A stretch of 64,000 bases of DNA, from the NCBI GenBank assembly GCA_001799575.1, contig MGTT01000028.1, forward strand, positions 143,274 to 207,273. The letters run 5' to 3'. A model generated the notes under the pieces. That model worked only from the letters and a program-made list of their open reading frames with translations, ran no database searches and was not told where the DNA came from. The translations under genes and the position numbers were made by a program. How positions within the stretch are numbered: position 1 is the first letter of the stretch; each line of letters starts with the position of its first letter. Below are positions 1 through 8,288 of this stretch, one piece after another. This DNA comes from Elusimicrobia bacterium GWA2_56_46 (GTDB taxonomy: Bacteria; Elusimicrobiota; Elusimicrobia; Elusimicrobiales; UBA9959).

Positions 1-1
1 G

Positions 2-553
2 GCCTGGAAAGCTCTCGCTTCCGGCGCCGATCTGGGCGACGAGGCCGCCCTTATGCGCCTGGCCCGGGCGATCAAATGGGAACTGAAACCTTCCGGGACG
101 CCGGAGCCCATGCTCTGCTTGGACGGGGCGGTTCTCGACCGGGAAATAACCGACGAGACGGTGGGCAAAGCTTCCAGCTCCATCTCTAAATTTGCCGCCG
201 TCCGCGTGTTTATGCGGGATATGCAGCGCGCCGCGGGAGCGGAAGGCGGAGTAGTAATGGAAGGGCGTGACATCGGCACCAATGTCTTTCCGGACGCGGA
301 ACTTAAGATCTATCTGGACGCCTCTCCGGAGGCCCGGGCGCGGCGCAGGGCCGGGCAGCTCAGGGATCAGGGGCTTGAAGCCGATTACGGCGCCATACTG
401 GACTTTATAATCAAGAGGGACGAACAGGACTCCGGGCGGAAGAACAATCCTCTGAAACAGGCCGAAGATGGCCATTATCTGGACTCCACCAGTCTGAGCC
501 GGGAGGCTGTGGTTGCGGAGATACTCGGGTTATGCGACAAAGTTATGGCCTGA
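2..553 (+). CDS. cmk: Cytidylate kinase, 5' end cut by window edge
   Basis: Cytidylate kinase phosphorylates CMP and dCMP with ATP in the cytoplasm, feeding nucleotide and phospholipid synthesis. The frame is open to the left edge, so the N-terminal part with the Walker A loop lies outside the window. The visible part carries the family signature EGRDIGTNVFPDA followed by the Arg-rich lid segment ARARRRAGQL, then the RDEQDSGR and NPLKQAEDG blocks typical of the C-terminal half. It is followed by plsC and an S1 gene, the cmk-plsC-rpsA order seen in several bacterial phyla. The stop codon lies inside the start region of plsC, implying translational coupling. Identification is firm; only the missing 5' end limits it. 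Confidence 0.95.
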   Translation, partial: AWKALASGADLGDEAALMRLARAIKWELKPSGTPEPMLCLDGAVLDREITDETVGKASSSISKFAAVRVFMRDMQRAAGAEGGVVMEGRDIGTNVFPDAELKIYLDASPEARARRRAGQLRDQGLEADYGAILDFIIKRDEQDSGRKNNPLKQAEDGHYLDSTSLSREAVVAEILGLCDKVMA

Positions 554-1155
554 TGGCCGGAATATCCCTGAGGTCGTTCCTCTTTTTTGTCCGCCTGTTT
601 TTCAGGATCTTCAACCGGATAGACGTGAAAGGGCTGGAGCGGATCCCGACGGAGGGCCCGCTCATCATAGTCGCCAACCATGTTTCCAACGCGGATCCGC
701 CGGCTTTGATGTCGTATGTAGTGCCGGTGCGGCCCGCCGGCATTCTGGCGAAGAAAGAGCTCTTCGCTTTCCCGCCGCTTGGCCGGCTTTTTCTGAGCTG
801 GAAGGGAATTCCGGTGGACAGGCGCCGTGAAGGCGGCGATATAGGCGCCCTGCGCGGAGGCATAGAGCTGTTGAAAGGCGGCGGCTGTCTGGTGCTGTTT
901 CCGGAGGGCACCAGAGCCAAAGGGCCTCCGCTCAAACCCAGGCTCGGCGTGGCCATGCTGGCGCACAAGACGGGCGCGCCCGTGCTTGCCGCCAGGATTT
1001 TTAACACTGAAAATTTCTCAAAATTAGGTAAAATAACCATTAAGTTCGGAAATCTCAGGAGTTTCGCCCCGTCCGCCTCGGACGGACGTAAAGACGCTTA
1101 CGCTGAATTTTCCCGGTCTATCATGTCGGATATATTCGCCATAACGGAGGGCTAA
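532..1155 (+). CDS. plsC: 1-acyl-sn-glycerol-3-phosphate acyltransferase
   Basis: PlsC-family acyltransferase that adds the second acyl chain to lysophosphatidic acid at the inner membrane, giving phosphatidic acid. The HX4D catalytic motif HVSNAD starts at residue 50 and the substrate-binding FPEGTR motif is at 123-128, with a hydrophobic N-terminal stretch that would anchor it to the membrane. Two starts are possible. ATG 532 has a GGAG 11 bases upstream and overlaps cmk by 22 bases. ATG 553 overlaps the cmk stop as TGATG but has no clear ribosome-binding site. I use 532. The length (207 aa) is slightly short but normal for the minimal PlsC domain. plsY, which makes the PlsC substrate, is at 20.1 kb. 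Confidence 0.9.
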   Translation: MRQSYGLMAGISLRSFLFFVRLFFRIFNRIDVKGLERIPTEGPLIIVANHVSNADPPALMSYVVPVRPAGILAKKELFAFPPLGRLFLSWKGIPVDRRREGGDIGALRGGIELLKGGGCLVLFPEGTRAKGPPLKPRLGVAMLAHKTGAPVLAARIFNTENFSKLGKITIKFGNLRSFAPSASDGRKDAYAEFSRSIMSDIFAITEG

Positions 1156-1163
1156 GTATAGTC

Positions 1164-2330
1164 ATGGAAATCAATGAAACGCAGCGCAGTCTGGATGACG
1201 GGGAAGAGATGTCGATGGAAGAGCTTCTGAAAGCCGAGGCTGAGGTTTCCGATAAAATTTATTCCCGGGACATAGTCAAGGTCAAGGTCGTACAGGTCAC
1301 GGCGGAACATATCCTGGTTCATATAGGCGAGAAAAAGGAAGCCGTTATCCCGGTCGCGGATTTCCAGGGCGAGAAGCTGCCCGAGATCGGTGCCGAAGTC
1401 ATGGCGGTGCTGGAGCGCAAGGGCGGCGAGGGGAAGAGCACGATCCTGTCCCACCGGAAAGCCAGGGAAAAAATCGCCTGGCAGTGGGCGAAGAAAGTAT
1501 TCGAGGCCAAGGAGCGCGTGAAAGGCCGCGTCACCGACGCGGTGAAGGGAGGCTATATCGTGGATCTTTCCGGTCTCCGGGCCTTTATGCCTCTCTCCCT
1601 GTCGGAGATAGGCGGCGCGCACAGGCATTATCTGCCCTCCAACGCGAAGATAAGATTTTATATAACGGATCTTTCCGAAAAAGACCGGAAAATAGTGGTT
1701 TCGCGGCGGCAGGTGCTTGAGGAGGATGAAAAAGACCGCCGCGCCGAAGTTATGGGGGGGATCTCCTCCGGCAGCGTGGTGCGGGCGGTGGTTTCCAGGA
1801 TCGTCGCGGACGGTATGTTCGTCAGGTTTCAGGGCATAGAAGGCTTTGTGGCTCTGAGCGATGTGGACTGGAAGAACCCCGCCGAGTCGCTGAAATCCTA
1901 TAAACGCGGCCAGCGCGTGAAATGCAAAGTTCTGTCCATGGACAAGGCGACCGAGAAAGTGTCGTTCGGCCTTAAACAGCTTATTCCCAACCCGGTGGAT
2001 GTGCTCAAAAGAAAATTTCCTTACCGGTCCGTTCTGAAAGCGACGGTGATTTCCGTTTCCGAGGCGGGGGCCAGGGTGAAGATCTCCGAGGCTGTCGAGG
2101 GCTTTATCGCCGCGGAAGAATACGGCTATGCGGCCGCGCCCGTCGAGGGCCGGGAGCTCAGAGCCGTTCTTATCGGCATCGATCCCGCGGCCTACACGCT
2201 GGTGCTTTCCATCAGAAAACTGGAAGAGCAGGAAGATCGGAAAAAAGTGCAGCAGTACATGAAAGGCGCCCCGACCCTCACGCTGGGACAGATCCTGCTG
2301 GAAAACTCGGAGGATGAGGGTGAAGCGTAG
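1164..2330 (+). CDS. rpsA: 30S ribosomal protein S1-like protein, four S1 domains
   Basis: S1 proteins bind mRNA on the 30S subunit and help initiate translation. Four OB-fold S1 repeats can be read at about residues 30-100, 115-182, 200-268 and 285-352. Each shows the pattern of a beta strand with Gly-Tyr/Met-hydrophobic-Val then Gly-Phe-hydrophobic-Pro/Ala, for example GGYIVDLSGLRAFMPLS and GMFVRFQGIEGFVALS. At 388 aa it is shorter than the six-domain proteobacterial S1 (about 557 aa) and closer to the four-domain forms of other phyla. It lies 8 bases after plsC, and its stop TAG overlaps the GTG start of the next gene. A general S1-domain RNA-binding protein is possible, but the cmk neighbour supports rpsA. 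Confidence 0.85.
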   Translation: MEINETQRSLDDGEEMSMEELLKAEAEVSDKIYSRDIVKVKVVQVTAEHILVHIGEKKEAVIPVADFQGEKLPEIGAEVMAVLERKGGEGKSTILSHRKAREKIAWQWAKKVFEAKERVKGRVTDAVKGGYIVDLSGLRAFMPLSLSEIGGAHRHYLPSNAKIRFYITDLSEKDRKIVVSRRQVLEEDEKDRRAEVMGGISSGSVVRAVVSRIVADGMFVRFQGIEGFVALSDVDWKNPAESLKSYKRGQRVKCKVLSMDKATEKVSFGLKQLIPNPVDVLKRKFPYRSVLKATVISVSEAGARVKISEAVEGFIAAEEYGYAAAPVEGRELRAVLIGIDPAAYTLVLSIRKLEEQEDRKKVQQYMKGAPTLTLGQILLENSEDEGEA

Positions 2331-3367
2331 TGACTGAGTCCCCGCTGAAAGATCTTCTCCGTCATTCATTGGGAAAAATTACGTCCCGCGCTTTTGGGCG
2401 CTTTGACCCGCAAAGCGTCCAGGGCGGCGGCAGGCGCGCCGTTGAAAGCCGGGTTCTGTCCGGCTGGCTGGCGCCCGCGGGACTTCTCGCGGTTTTTATT
2501 TTTATCGCGGCTTACGCGCTTTTCACGAGGAACCGCGGCGCCGCCCCCGGGCTGTTTCCCCGTTCCAGCGCCGAGTTCATGGAGGCCGGCCGGCTGGATC
2601 GCAGGCTGGCCGGACTTGCGGAGCGCACCGGCAAAGACCCCAACGACATTCAGGCTTTTTTTGAATCCGGCCTTCTGAAATTTCAGAAAGGCGCCGCCAG
2701 CTATATAGAGGCCATTTCCGACCTTGAAACCGCCCGCTCCAGGGGGCTCGCCGATATCCGCACGTTCTACTACCTCGGACGTATGTACCAGGCCGAAGGC
2801 CTGTATGATTTCGCACTGGAGGAATACCGGCGTTTCCTCAATAACCGCCCCGGCGATTTTGAAGTCCGTATGCTGGCGGGGAAACTGCTTTTTTCCTTGG
2901 GACGATACGCCCAGGCGGTGAAAGAGTATGAGATCCTCAAGGACGCGCAGCCGGAGAACTTCCTTGTGCTGGAAAATCTGGCTTTGTCCCGCTGGAAGAA
3001 CAAACAGGATCCCCAGCCTGTGATCGACCTCCTTCGCGGTATGGGTGCGGAGGCGGTTTTCAGAGCCGGGTATGTTTCCGGCCTTGTGGCCTACGAAAGC
3101 AGGGACTATGCCGCGGCCGTCCCGCTCCTGGAGCGCGCCGCCGGGGAGAGTACGCGATACCCGGAATTTTCGGATCTGGCGGGAATCTACCGGATGCTCA
3201 GCGATTCCTACGTGAAATTGAAGTCCGAAGCGAAAGCGGTTTCCGCTCTTGGCGAGCTGCTGAAAATAAATCCGTCCGACGACGAGGCCCGCTCGCTGCT
3301 GGCAAGGCTTTCCAGGGCGCAGAGACGCGGGGCTCCAAAGGCGCAAAGCGGCAAAGGCGCAAAGTGA
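2330..3367 (+). CDS. Membrane-anchored tetratricopeptide repeat protein
   Basis: The GTG start overlaps the stop codon of the S1 gene. The 345-residue product has a short polar N-terminus, one transmembrane segment at about residues 47-66 and then TPR-type helix pairs to the end, with segments such as FYYLGRMYQAEGLYDFALEE and repeated Ala/Gly/Tyr spacing every 34 residues. This predicts an inner-membrane protein with a large TPR scaffold, probably periplasmic given the positive N-terminal side. No enzymatic motif is seen. The stop overlaps the start of the large barrel protein that follows, so the two are likely made together; TPR proteins often assist envelope assembly. Specific partner unknown. 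Confidence 0.75.
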   Translation: MTESPLKDLLRHSLGKITSRAFGRFDPQSVQGGGRRAVESRVLSGWLAPAGLLAVFIFIAAYALFTRNRGAAPGLFPRSSAEFMEAGRLDRRLAGLAERTGKDPNDIQAFFESGLLKFQKGAASYIEAISDLETARSRGLADIRTFYYLGRMYQAEGLYDFALEEYRRFLNNRPGDFEVRMLAGKLLFSLGRYAQAVKEYEILKDAQPENFLVLENLALSRWKNKQDPQPVIDLLRGMGAEAVFRAGYVSGLVAYESRDYAAAVPLLERAAGESTRYPEFSDLAGIYRMLSDSYVKLKSEAKAVSALGELLKINPSDDEARSLLARLSRAQRRGAPKAQSGKGAK

Positions 3368-6282
3368 GAACGCTCTTTACCTCATTGTTTCTTTGCCTCC
3401 TTATTTCCTCCTCTGTCCTTTCCGCCCAGGAAGAGAACAAGGTCATAGTCAGGAGTTTCGACTGGAATATTTACGCGACCGCCCATTTCGACATCCACTA
3501 TTACGCGGAGTCCAAACCCTGGCTGCCGCATGCGGCCCGGGTTCTGGAAAAAGCTTACAAAGAGGTCTCTTCCGATCTTAATCCCGCGCTGAATAAGCGG
3601 GTGCCGTTCTTTCTCTATGCCTCCATAAACGACATGGAGCAGAATAATATCGCGGACGTGGGCGACGGGGTGGGCGGCCTGACGGAGCCGTTCAAAGACC
3701 GGTTTATGGCCTGGTCGGACGGCTCGAAAGGCTGGCTCGAAGACGTTATCACTCATGAATTCGCGCACGAGGCGCAGTTCAGCGTCCTGATAGACGGGTT
3801 CTGGAAATCCGCCCGCATACTCAAGACTTTTGTTTATCCGCTCTGGATGATGGAGGGCATCGCGGAATACGAGACCGGCGGACACGATCTGGCCCTGGAA
3901 AGTATGTACGTGCGCGACGCCGCCCTTTCCCCCGGCGGCCTTATCCCGCTTATCCGTCTTACCCAGTTCGCGCATCTGAAGCCCCACCAGATCACGCTCG
4001 CCTATAAGACCGGGGCGCAGGCCATCAGGTTCCTCGCGCGGCAATACGGCCCGGACAAGCCGGCCCGCATGCTTGAGCTGTTTAAGACCCGCTACGAAGC
4101 CTCTTCCGTGCTTCTGCCGCTTATCGGCCTGGATCTGCCGGCTTTCGACGCCAAATTCAGGGAATATGCGCAGCTTAAATACCTGGCCGAGGCCCGGGAC
4201 GGGAATTTGCAGGAGCCCGCGCGGTTCGGCGGCCGTCTTACCGGTGAAAATGGGAGTATCCCTGAATTTAACATGAGTCCTGTATTGAGCCCGGATGGCG
4301 GCCGGCTGGCCTGGCTTTCCACCAGGGAGGGCCATCCGCCGGTGGTGATGATCCGGGAGCTCGCCTCCGGGAAGTCGTCGAAACTTACCGCATACGACGC
4401 CGGCGCGGAGAATATTCCGTACGGCAGATTTACCAAACCCTGGAAAAGCCTGGCCTGGTCCGGCGCCGGCGGATATCTGGCTTTTTCCGGCCAGAAGAAT
4501 CACCGGGAATATATTTTTCTGTACGATGTCCGGGCAAAGAAGACGATCCGCCTGGCCTTTCCGGATTTCGCCGAAGTCCGCCAGCCGGTTTTCTCTCCGG
4601 ATTCCTCCAGGATAATGTTTGTCGGTATGCGCGGCGGTTTCAACGACCTTTACGAACTCAGGCTTGACCCCGGGCTCCTTAAGGCGGGCGCCGCCCGCCT
4701 GGGGGATCTGAAGCGCCTTACAGAGAGCCCTGAGGATGAATCCTCGCCCGCGTATCTGGCCGACGGCTCCGGAGCCGTTTATTCCTGCGAAAGAGACGCC
4801 GCCGGCGGGCCCCGGCGGGAACTGTGCCGCGCGGATTTCGGCGGAGACAGTATGCCGCATACTGTCTCCCGGACGCTCGCGCGGATGCCCGGGGGAAATA
4901 TTTATGACCCCGTGGTTTCTCCGGACGGCCGGAAAATACTCTTTATTTCCGATGCGGAAGGACGTTACGAACTTTACGAACTGGAGAGCGGAACCGGGGA
5001 AATAACGAGGCTGACGCGGGTCATAGGGGGGAATTTCACTCCGGCTTATTCCCCCGACGGCGGAAAAATACTTTTTTCTTCTTTCCGCGGCGGGAACATG
5101 AATATCTATTCCGGCGCCCCGGCGGATTTTCTGCGCGAGCCGCTGGGCCCGCGCGAGACACAAGACATAAGACACAGGTCACATGAGGAGGAAACGCGGG
5201 GAGGCGCCCGGCCGGTCTCGGCGTCCACGGGGACTTTAGCGCCGCCGGAGGAAACCACCGGAACTTTTAAACCGTATAAATTCAAGGCCTCCACCGACCT
5301 GTTCTTTCCGGCTTTCATGTTCTCCTCTCCCGGCGGGCTTTTCTGGATGAATTACTGGCAGGCCTCCGACATGCTGGGAAACAACAACCTGAGCCTTTTT
5401 TTGAATTACAATTCGGGCAGCGAGTTCCTCAGTTACCAGGTGAATTACAGCTACGCCCGGTACCGGATGCCGATCTTTCTCCAGAGCGCGGGACTTACGT
5501 CGAAAAACAACATAAGCGATCTGGATCTGGAATTCGACAGGAAGGACGCGCGGCATATGCTGGGAACGGCCTATCCTTTCGACCGCCATAACCGCCTTGA
5601 ATTCTTTTTCATCCATAAGAATGTGACCGATAAGTTCGATTTTACGGGCGAGGCGGCGCATTCGCGCACAAGAGCGGCGCAGACTTCTTACGTCCGCGAC
5701 ACCGTAAGCGGGCTGTACCTGACCGCCGTGAGAGGATCCAGGACGGAACTAGCCTATACCAAGGCCGGGGAGGCCCTGGGAGGCACTGAGAGATATGACG
5801 CCTACGTGTTCCAGCGGCTCCAGTATGTGCCGCTTTCCAAGCGCAGTGCGCTTGTGGACAGGTTCCTGGCCGGGGAAAGTACCGGACGCGACAGGAAATC
5901 TTTCGGTTTCGGCGGTCTCGGCGGGGTGAGGGGGTTTTCCTCCGGGTCGGATCTGAACTACGCCTCAAGGGTCTTTATGAATAATTTCGAGGCCCGCGTG
6001 CCGCTGTTCAAAGACCTGAACTACTATATGTGGTTCATGTTTCCCGATTTTTATTTCAAGGCGATCTATGCCAAAGTGTTCTTTGATTCGGCCTACGGGT
6101 GGGATCGCGGATCCCAGCTGCGTTCGTTCAGAGCGTCCGACATCAGGAGTTCCGCCGGAGTGGGCGTGAATATCCACACATTCATCCTGCAGGCATTCCA
6201 GTTTATTTTAAGTTTCGATTACGCCGTTCGCACCCATGACGGGGGAAAAATATTCTATTTTTACCTGGGGCCGATGTTTTAG
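3364..6282 (+). CDS. Metallopeptidase-like / TolB-type propeller / Omp85-like barrel protein
   Basis: A 972-residue exported protein with three parts. Residues 1-21 form a signal peptide. Residues 35-260 look like a peptidase MA-type domain: the zinc motif HEFAH is at 131-135 and the third ligand region MMEGIAE at 162-168. Residues 290-600 carry four or more PD40/TolB propeller blades, each with the pattern SPDG/SPDS followed by hydrophobic-Phe-hydrophobic. Residues 640-972 are rich in amphipathic strands, contain VRGF near 855 (the signature loop of Omp85/BamA barrels) and end in Phe, as outer-membrane barrels do. GTG start, overlapping the stop of the TPR gene. Likely an outer-membrane protein with a periplasmic protease-like and propeller part; substrate unknown. 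The domain reading is firm, the biological role is inference. Confidence 0.8.
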   Translation: MRTLFTSLFLCLLISSSVLSAQEENKVIVRSFDWNIYATAHFDIHYYAESKPWLPHAARVLEKAYKEVSSDLNPALNKRVPFFLYASINDMEQNNIADVGDGVGGLTEPFKDRFMAWSDGSKGWLEDVITHEFAHEAQFSVLIDGFWKSARILKTFVYPLWMMEGIAEYETGGHDLALESMYVRDAALSPGGLIPLIRLTQFAHLKPHQITLAYKTGAQAIRFLARQYGPDKPARMLELFKTRYEASSVLLPLIGLDLPAFDAKFREYAQLKYLAEARDGNLQEPARFGGRLTGENGSIPEFNMSPVLSPDGGRLAWLSTREGHPPVVMIRELASGKSSKLTAYDAGAENIPYGRFTKPWKSLAWSGAGGYLAFSGQKNHREYIFLYDVRAKKTIRLAFPDFAEVRQPVFSPDSSRIMFVGMRGGFNDLYELRLDPGLLKAGAARLGDLKRLTESPEDESSPAYLADGSGAVYSCERDAAGGPRRELCRADFGGDSMPHTVSRTLARMPGGNIYDPVVSPDGRKILFISDAEGRYELYELESGTGEITRLTRVIGGNFTPAYSPDGGKILFSSFRGGNMNIYSGAPADFLREPLGPRETQDIRHRSHEEETRGGARPVSASTGTLAPPEETTGTFKPYKFKASTDLFFPAFMFSSPGGLFWMNYWQASDMLGNNNLSLFLNYNSGSEFLSYQVNYSYARYRMPIFLQSAGLTSKNNISDLDLEFDRKDARHMLGTAYPFDRHNRLEFFFIHKNVTDKFDFTGEAAHSRTRAAQTSYVRDTVSGLYLTAVRGSRTELAYTKAGEALGGTERYDAYVFQRLQYVPLSKRSALVDRFLAGESTGRDRKSFGFGGLGGVRGFSSGSDLNYASRVFMNNFEARVPLFKDLNYYMWFMFPDFYFKAIYAKVFFDSAYGWDRGSQLRSFRASDIRSSAGVGVNIHTFILQAFQFILSFDYAVRTHDGGKIFYFYLGPMF

Positions 6283-6300
6283 GGGGAATCCGGTCGCATT

Positions 6301-6573
6301 ATGTCCAGAAAAAACAAAAATAAGCTTTACGGACACCAGAAAGCGCCGGCCCGGGATCCAAAACCGCCGGCCGCCCCCCCAATTACAGGCGCGGAGGAGG
6401 GGGGGATAAGCAAAAAAGGCGTTATGATCCTGTCGCTGGCCGTTTTGCTCATTGCGGCTGGGTACGTTCTCCTGGGAAAGGTTGACCCTGCCGGATCCAA
6501 TATCTATTCGAACCTCGCTCCGGCGGCTCTTTTGTCCGGCTACCTGCTGGTGTTCCTTGGGTTAAGAGGCTGA
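6301..6573 (+). CDS. Small two-helix membrane protein
   Basis: A 90-residue protein with a Lys/Pro-rich cytoplasmic N-terminus (1-37) and two hydrophobic helices at about 40-58 and 70-88, separated by a short loop containing DPAGSNIYSN. The layout resembles the small membrane proteins called DUF3098 in Bacteroidota (two helices separated by a polar Asn-containing loop), but that is only a resemblance by eye. A purine-rich AGGGGG lies about 14 bases before the ATG. It is 18 bases behind the barrel-protein gene on the same strand, so it is probably the last gene of this cluster. Function unknown. Confidence 0.6.
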   Translation: MSRKNKNKLYGHQKAPARDPKPPAAPPITGAEEGGISKKGVMILSLAVLLIAAGYVLLGKVDPAGSNIYSNLAPAALLSGYLLVFLGLRG

Positions 6574-6582
6574 AATTGGAGT

Positions 6583-6737
6583 GCCGGCGGTTGCTAGTTC
6601 GGGGTCCTGTCGGGGCCAGGCCTTTCCGCTTCACAAGCCCAGTGTCCGTAGCAAAACATAACAACGGTGTAGTCCACCCGGAAACCTGCGGGACGAAAAG
6701 GCCTGGCCCCGCCACCCCTCCAATTATACCCGCCGGC
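6583..6737 (+). repeat. Covarying palindromic repeat, copy 1
   Basis: Outer arms GCCGGCGG (6583-6590) and CCGCCGGC (6730-6737) pair, and inner arms at 6611-6625 and 6696-6711 pair (GGGGCCAGGCC with GGCCTGGCCCC). Between the arms lie blocks shared with other copies: AGTTCGGGG plus CCTGTCG on the left, GCCACCCCTCCA plus TATAC on the right, and GGAAACCTGCGGGAC in the loop. The loop is longer than in the other copies. The arm sequence differs from the other copies but still pairs. Confidence 0.75.
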
Positions 6738-6829
6738 AAATTCCTTTCACTCCCCCGTCATTTATTCTTTCCGCGGTCACTTTTGGTATACCATGAAAGC
6801 TTTGCGTGCCGGAGCCACGGTCTTTCCAC

Positions 6830-7161
6830 GGCTTTGATGGTGTTTTAAATCCCCCAATAAATCTACGGCCCTTTTCCTGCCAGGCTGCTTTTTTGTTTTA
6901 TAGCGGCCCTAAAGCCTTTAATGGTGTTTTCCAAAAACAGGCTGATTCCTGCTTTCATCCCTCATCCTTCATCCCTCATCTTTCCGGAAAATCCAATTTG
7001 GATTTTCCGGCTTGGTGGTGTTTTGAAATGGGGGGTATCAGGATACCCTGATTTACGTCCTGGGGCATTTTAGGCCGGGCTTAGTTTTCTGGTTTTTCCG
7101 GGATCGGAGTCATTTTCGCCAGAATGCCATCTAAGCCGGGGAATCGCTTAGATGGTGTTTT
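6830..7161 (+). repeat. Array of hairpins with the shared motif TGGTGTTTT
   Basis: Four occurrences of TGGTGTTTT at 6838-6846, 6922-6930, 7016-7024 and 7153-7161, spaced 84, 94 and 137 bases. The third follows the hairpin with arms CCGGAAAATCCAA/TTGGATTTTCCGG. The fourth follows CATCTAAGC/GCTTAGATG. The first follows CCATGAAAGC paired imperfectly with GCTTTGATGG. The second has only a weak stem. Function unknown; they could be degenerate repeats or part of a structured RNA. Confidence 0.5.
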
Positions 7162-7220
7162 GGGCGGCTGGAATCCGGCAGCCGGCCGGCGGTTCATGAT
7201 CCCGGGCTTTCCTTAATTTA

Positions 7221-7245
7221 CCAAAAAATCAGCCTGATTTTTTGG
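7221..7245. terminator. Perfect 12-bp palindrome, possible terminator
   Basis: Arms CCAAAAAATCAG and CTGATTTTTTGG separated by one base, followed by TTTTA on the plus strand. It could end plus-strand transcripts from the 1-6.6 kb cluster or be a protein-binding palindrome. Confidence 0.4.
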
Positions 7246-7519
7246 TTTTAAAACAACCATTTTTCAGAGAAGATATGGGAACTGCCCGGAAGCGGCCTGC
7301 TAGTTTTGAATATCTATAATTTGTATGAGAATTTGAATAATAATGCCGATCTCTCATAGCTAAATTAAAAAACATTGACTGTAATTATAGGTGAGGGGCT
7401 CGTAGCGGTATGGGGTATTTAAGTTAACATAATATATATTATCGTAAGCTGGATAAGGTAGGGTTGAGATGATCCCGGGATGCTGGTTTTATGTGGTTTG
7501 GGTCGGGCTTTATTGTCTT

Positions 7520-7610
7520 GTCATCCCGGCGATCTGTTGGCCGGGATCCATGAGAAAAGATTTATGGATTCCCGCTAAAAGCACGCGGGAATGACTGGTT
7601 TACTGAATAT
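7520..7610 (+). repeat. GTCATCCC/GGGAATGAC palindromic repeat, copy 1
   Basis: Starts with GTCATCCCGGCGATCTG and ends with GCGGGAATGAC followed by TTTACTGAATAT. Inner inverted units are CCCGG/CCGGG and CCCGC/GCGGG. Lies directly after the stop of the gene at 7617-8126. Two more copies are at 8289 and 19159. Interspersed short palindromes of this kind are common in bacterial chromosomes. Confidence 0.8.
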
Positions 7611-7616
7611 TAATTT

Positions 7617-8126
7617 TTAATCATTAGGCGCCACTTTCTTCATCGCCGTATAGGCCCTTTCCAGGCCTTTCTGGGTTATCCGGTAGGTTCGGTTTCTCTT
7701 GGTTCCGGAGGCTGTGGCGCGGCCCTCCCGGATCTCTTTTGAGAGCAGTCTGTCCAGTCTGTCCGGTTCGTAGCCTGATGATTTCAGCGCTTTTGAGAGC
7801 GTTATGGCGCTTAGGTCTTCTTTCCTGCTCAATGCTCTGCTGGCGGCCATCAGGATCAGCGCCGCTTCCGCGGCGCCTATTTCCGGCGATTTAAACCGGA
7901 GTCTCAGGAGACCGCCTTTGTCGGTTATTGTTTTGTCCCAGAAGCCGGTTAAACGATCTTCCGCGTCCGCCGCTCCGCCGGTCGCAGGCCGAAAGCCAGG
8001 CTGCGCGCTGCCGGGCGCCAGACCCGCCAGGAAGCTGTTTTTCTCGGCGAGTATGAATTCCGCGGTTCCTTCGGCCTCAAACTCGGCCCCGGAAGGGTCT
8101 TTCAGCCTTAGTTTGTAATTGGTCAT
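7617..8126 (-). CDS. Uncharacterised protein with C-terminal winged-helix-like part
   Basis: A 169-residue soluble protein not recognised as a named family. The C-terminal 70 residues (about 95-165) read like a winged helix: a helix with SALRALSRKEDLS-like spacing, a recognition-helix segment with GYEPDRLDRLLSKEI, a basic wing with TKRNRTYRIT, then a final helix KGLERAYTAMKKV. The N-terminal part resembles a small beta domain. The start is supported by GGAGGG six bases upstream. The upstream region has repeated TATGTCA elements and the palindrome CAACATGTTG, which fit a DNA-binding autoregulator. A repeat lies just behind the stop. Function as a regulator is inference. Confidence 0.65.
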   Translation of the reverse strand: MTNYKLRLKDPSGAEFEAEGTAEFILAEKNSFLAGLAPGSAQPGFRPATGGAADAEDRLTGFWDKTITDKGGLLRLRFKSPEIGAAEAALILMAASRALSRKEDLSAITLSKALKSSGYEPDRLDRLLSKEIREGRATASGTKRNRTYRITQKGLERAYTAMKKVAPND

Positions 8127-8260
8127 GGTATCCCTCCGTGCTCGCGGCCTAATTATATGTCACATATTTTAACGTATAAGGTCTTATATGTCAACATATG
8201 CCATCATTAGGGCAATCTTATGTCATCAACATGTTGATAACCATGTTGATAAGTGCCTGG
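8127..8260. promoter_or_regulatory. Promoter region with repeated TATGTCA and CATGTTGAT elements
   Basis: AT-rich upstream region of the winged-helix gene. It holds TTATATGTCA at about 8154-8163 and again near 8192-8201, a third ATGTCA at 8220, and two spaced CATGTTGATAA elements, the first inside the perfect palindrome CAACATGTTG. Spacing and symmetry suggest operator sites; no promoter hexamers are certain. Confidence 0.45.
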
Positions 8261-8288
8261 GATGAGAGGAATGAGGGATAAAGGTGTG

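Larger units (their letters stand above)
6574..7616. other. Non-coding region packed with hairpins
   Basis: A gap of about 1 kb with no convincing gene; the open frames here have no homology-like features. It contains one copy of the covarying palindromic repeat (6583-6737), four copies of the 9-base motif TGGTGTTTT at 6838, 6922, 7016 and 7153, several just after a stem-loop, a hairpin at 6983-7009, a short inverted repeat GGTATC/GATACC near 7034, a perfect 12-bp palindrome at 7221-7245 and one copy of the GTCATCCC repeat at 7520-7610. Base composition becomes AT-rich from about 7300 to 7450. Confidence 0.6.

Noticed and set aside
3382-5175. Long minus-strand frame of 597 codons opposite the barrel protein
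   Set aside because: Antisense shadow of a real gene; Arg/Gly/Pro-rich with no motif, no signal for translation.
6576-6848. Open frame of 90 codons on the plus strand in the hairpin region
   Set aside because: It runs through the palindromic repeat and has no protein-like pattern or ribosome-binding site.
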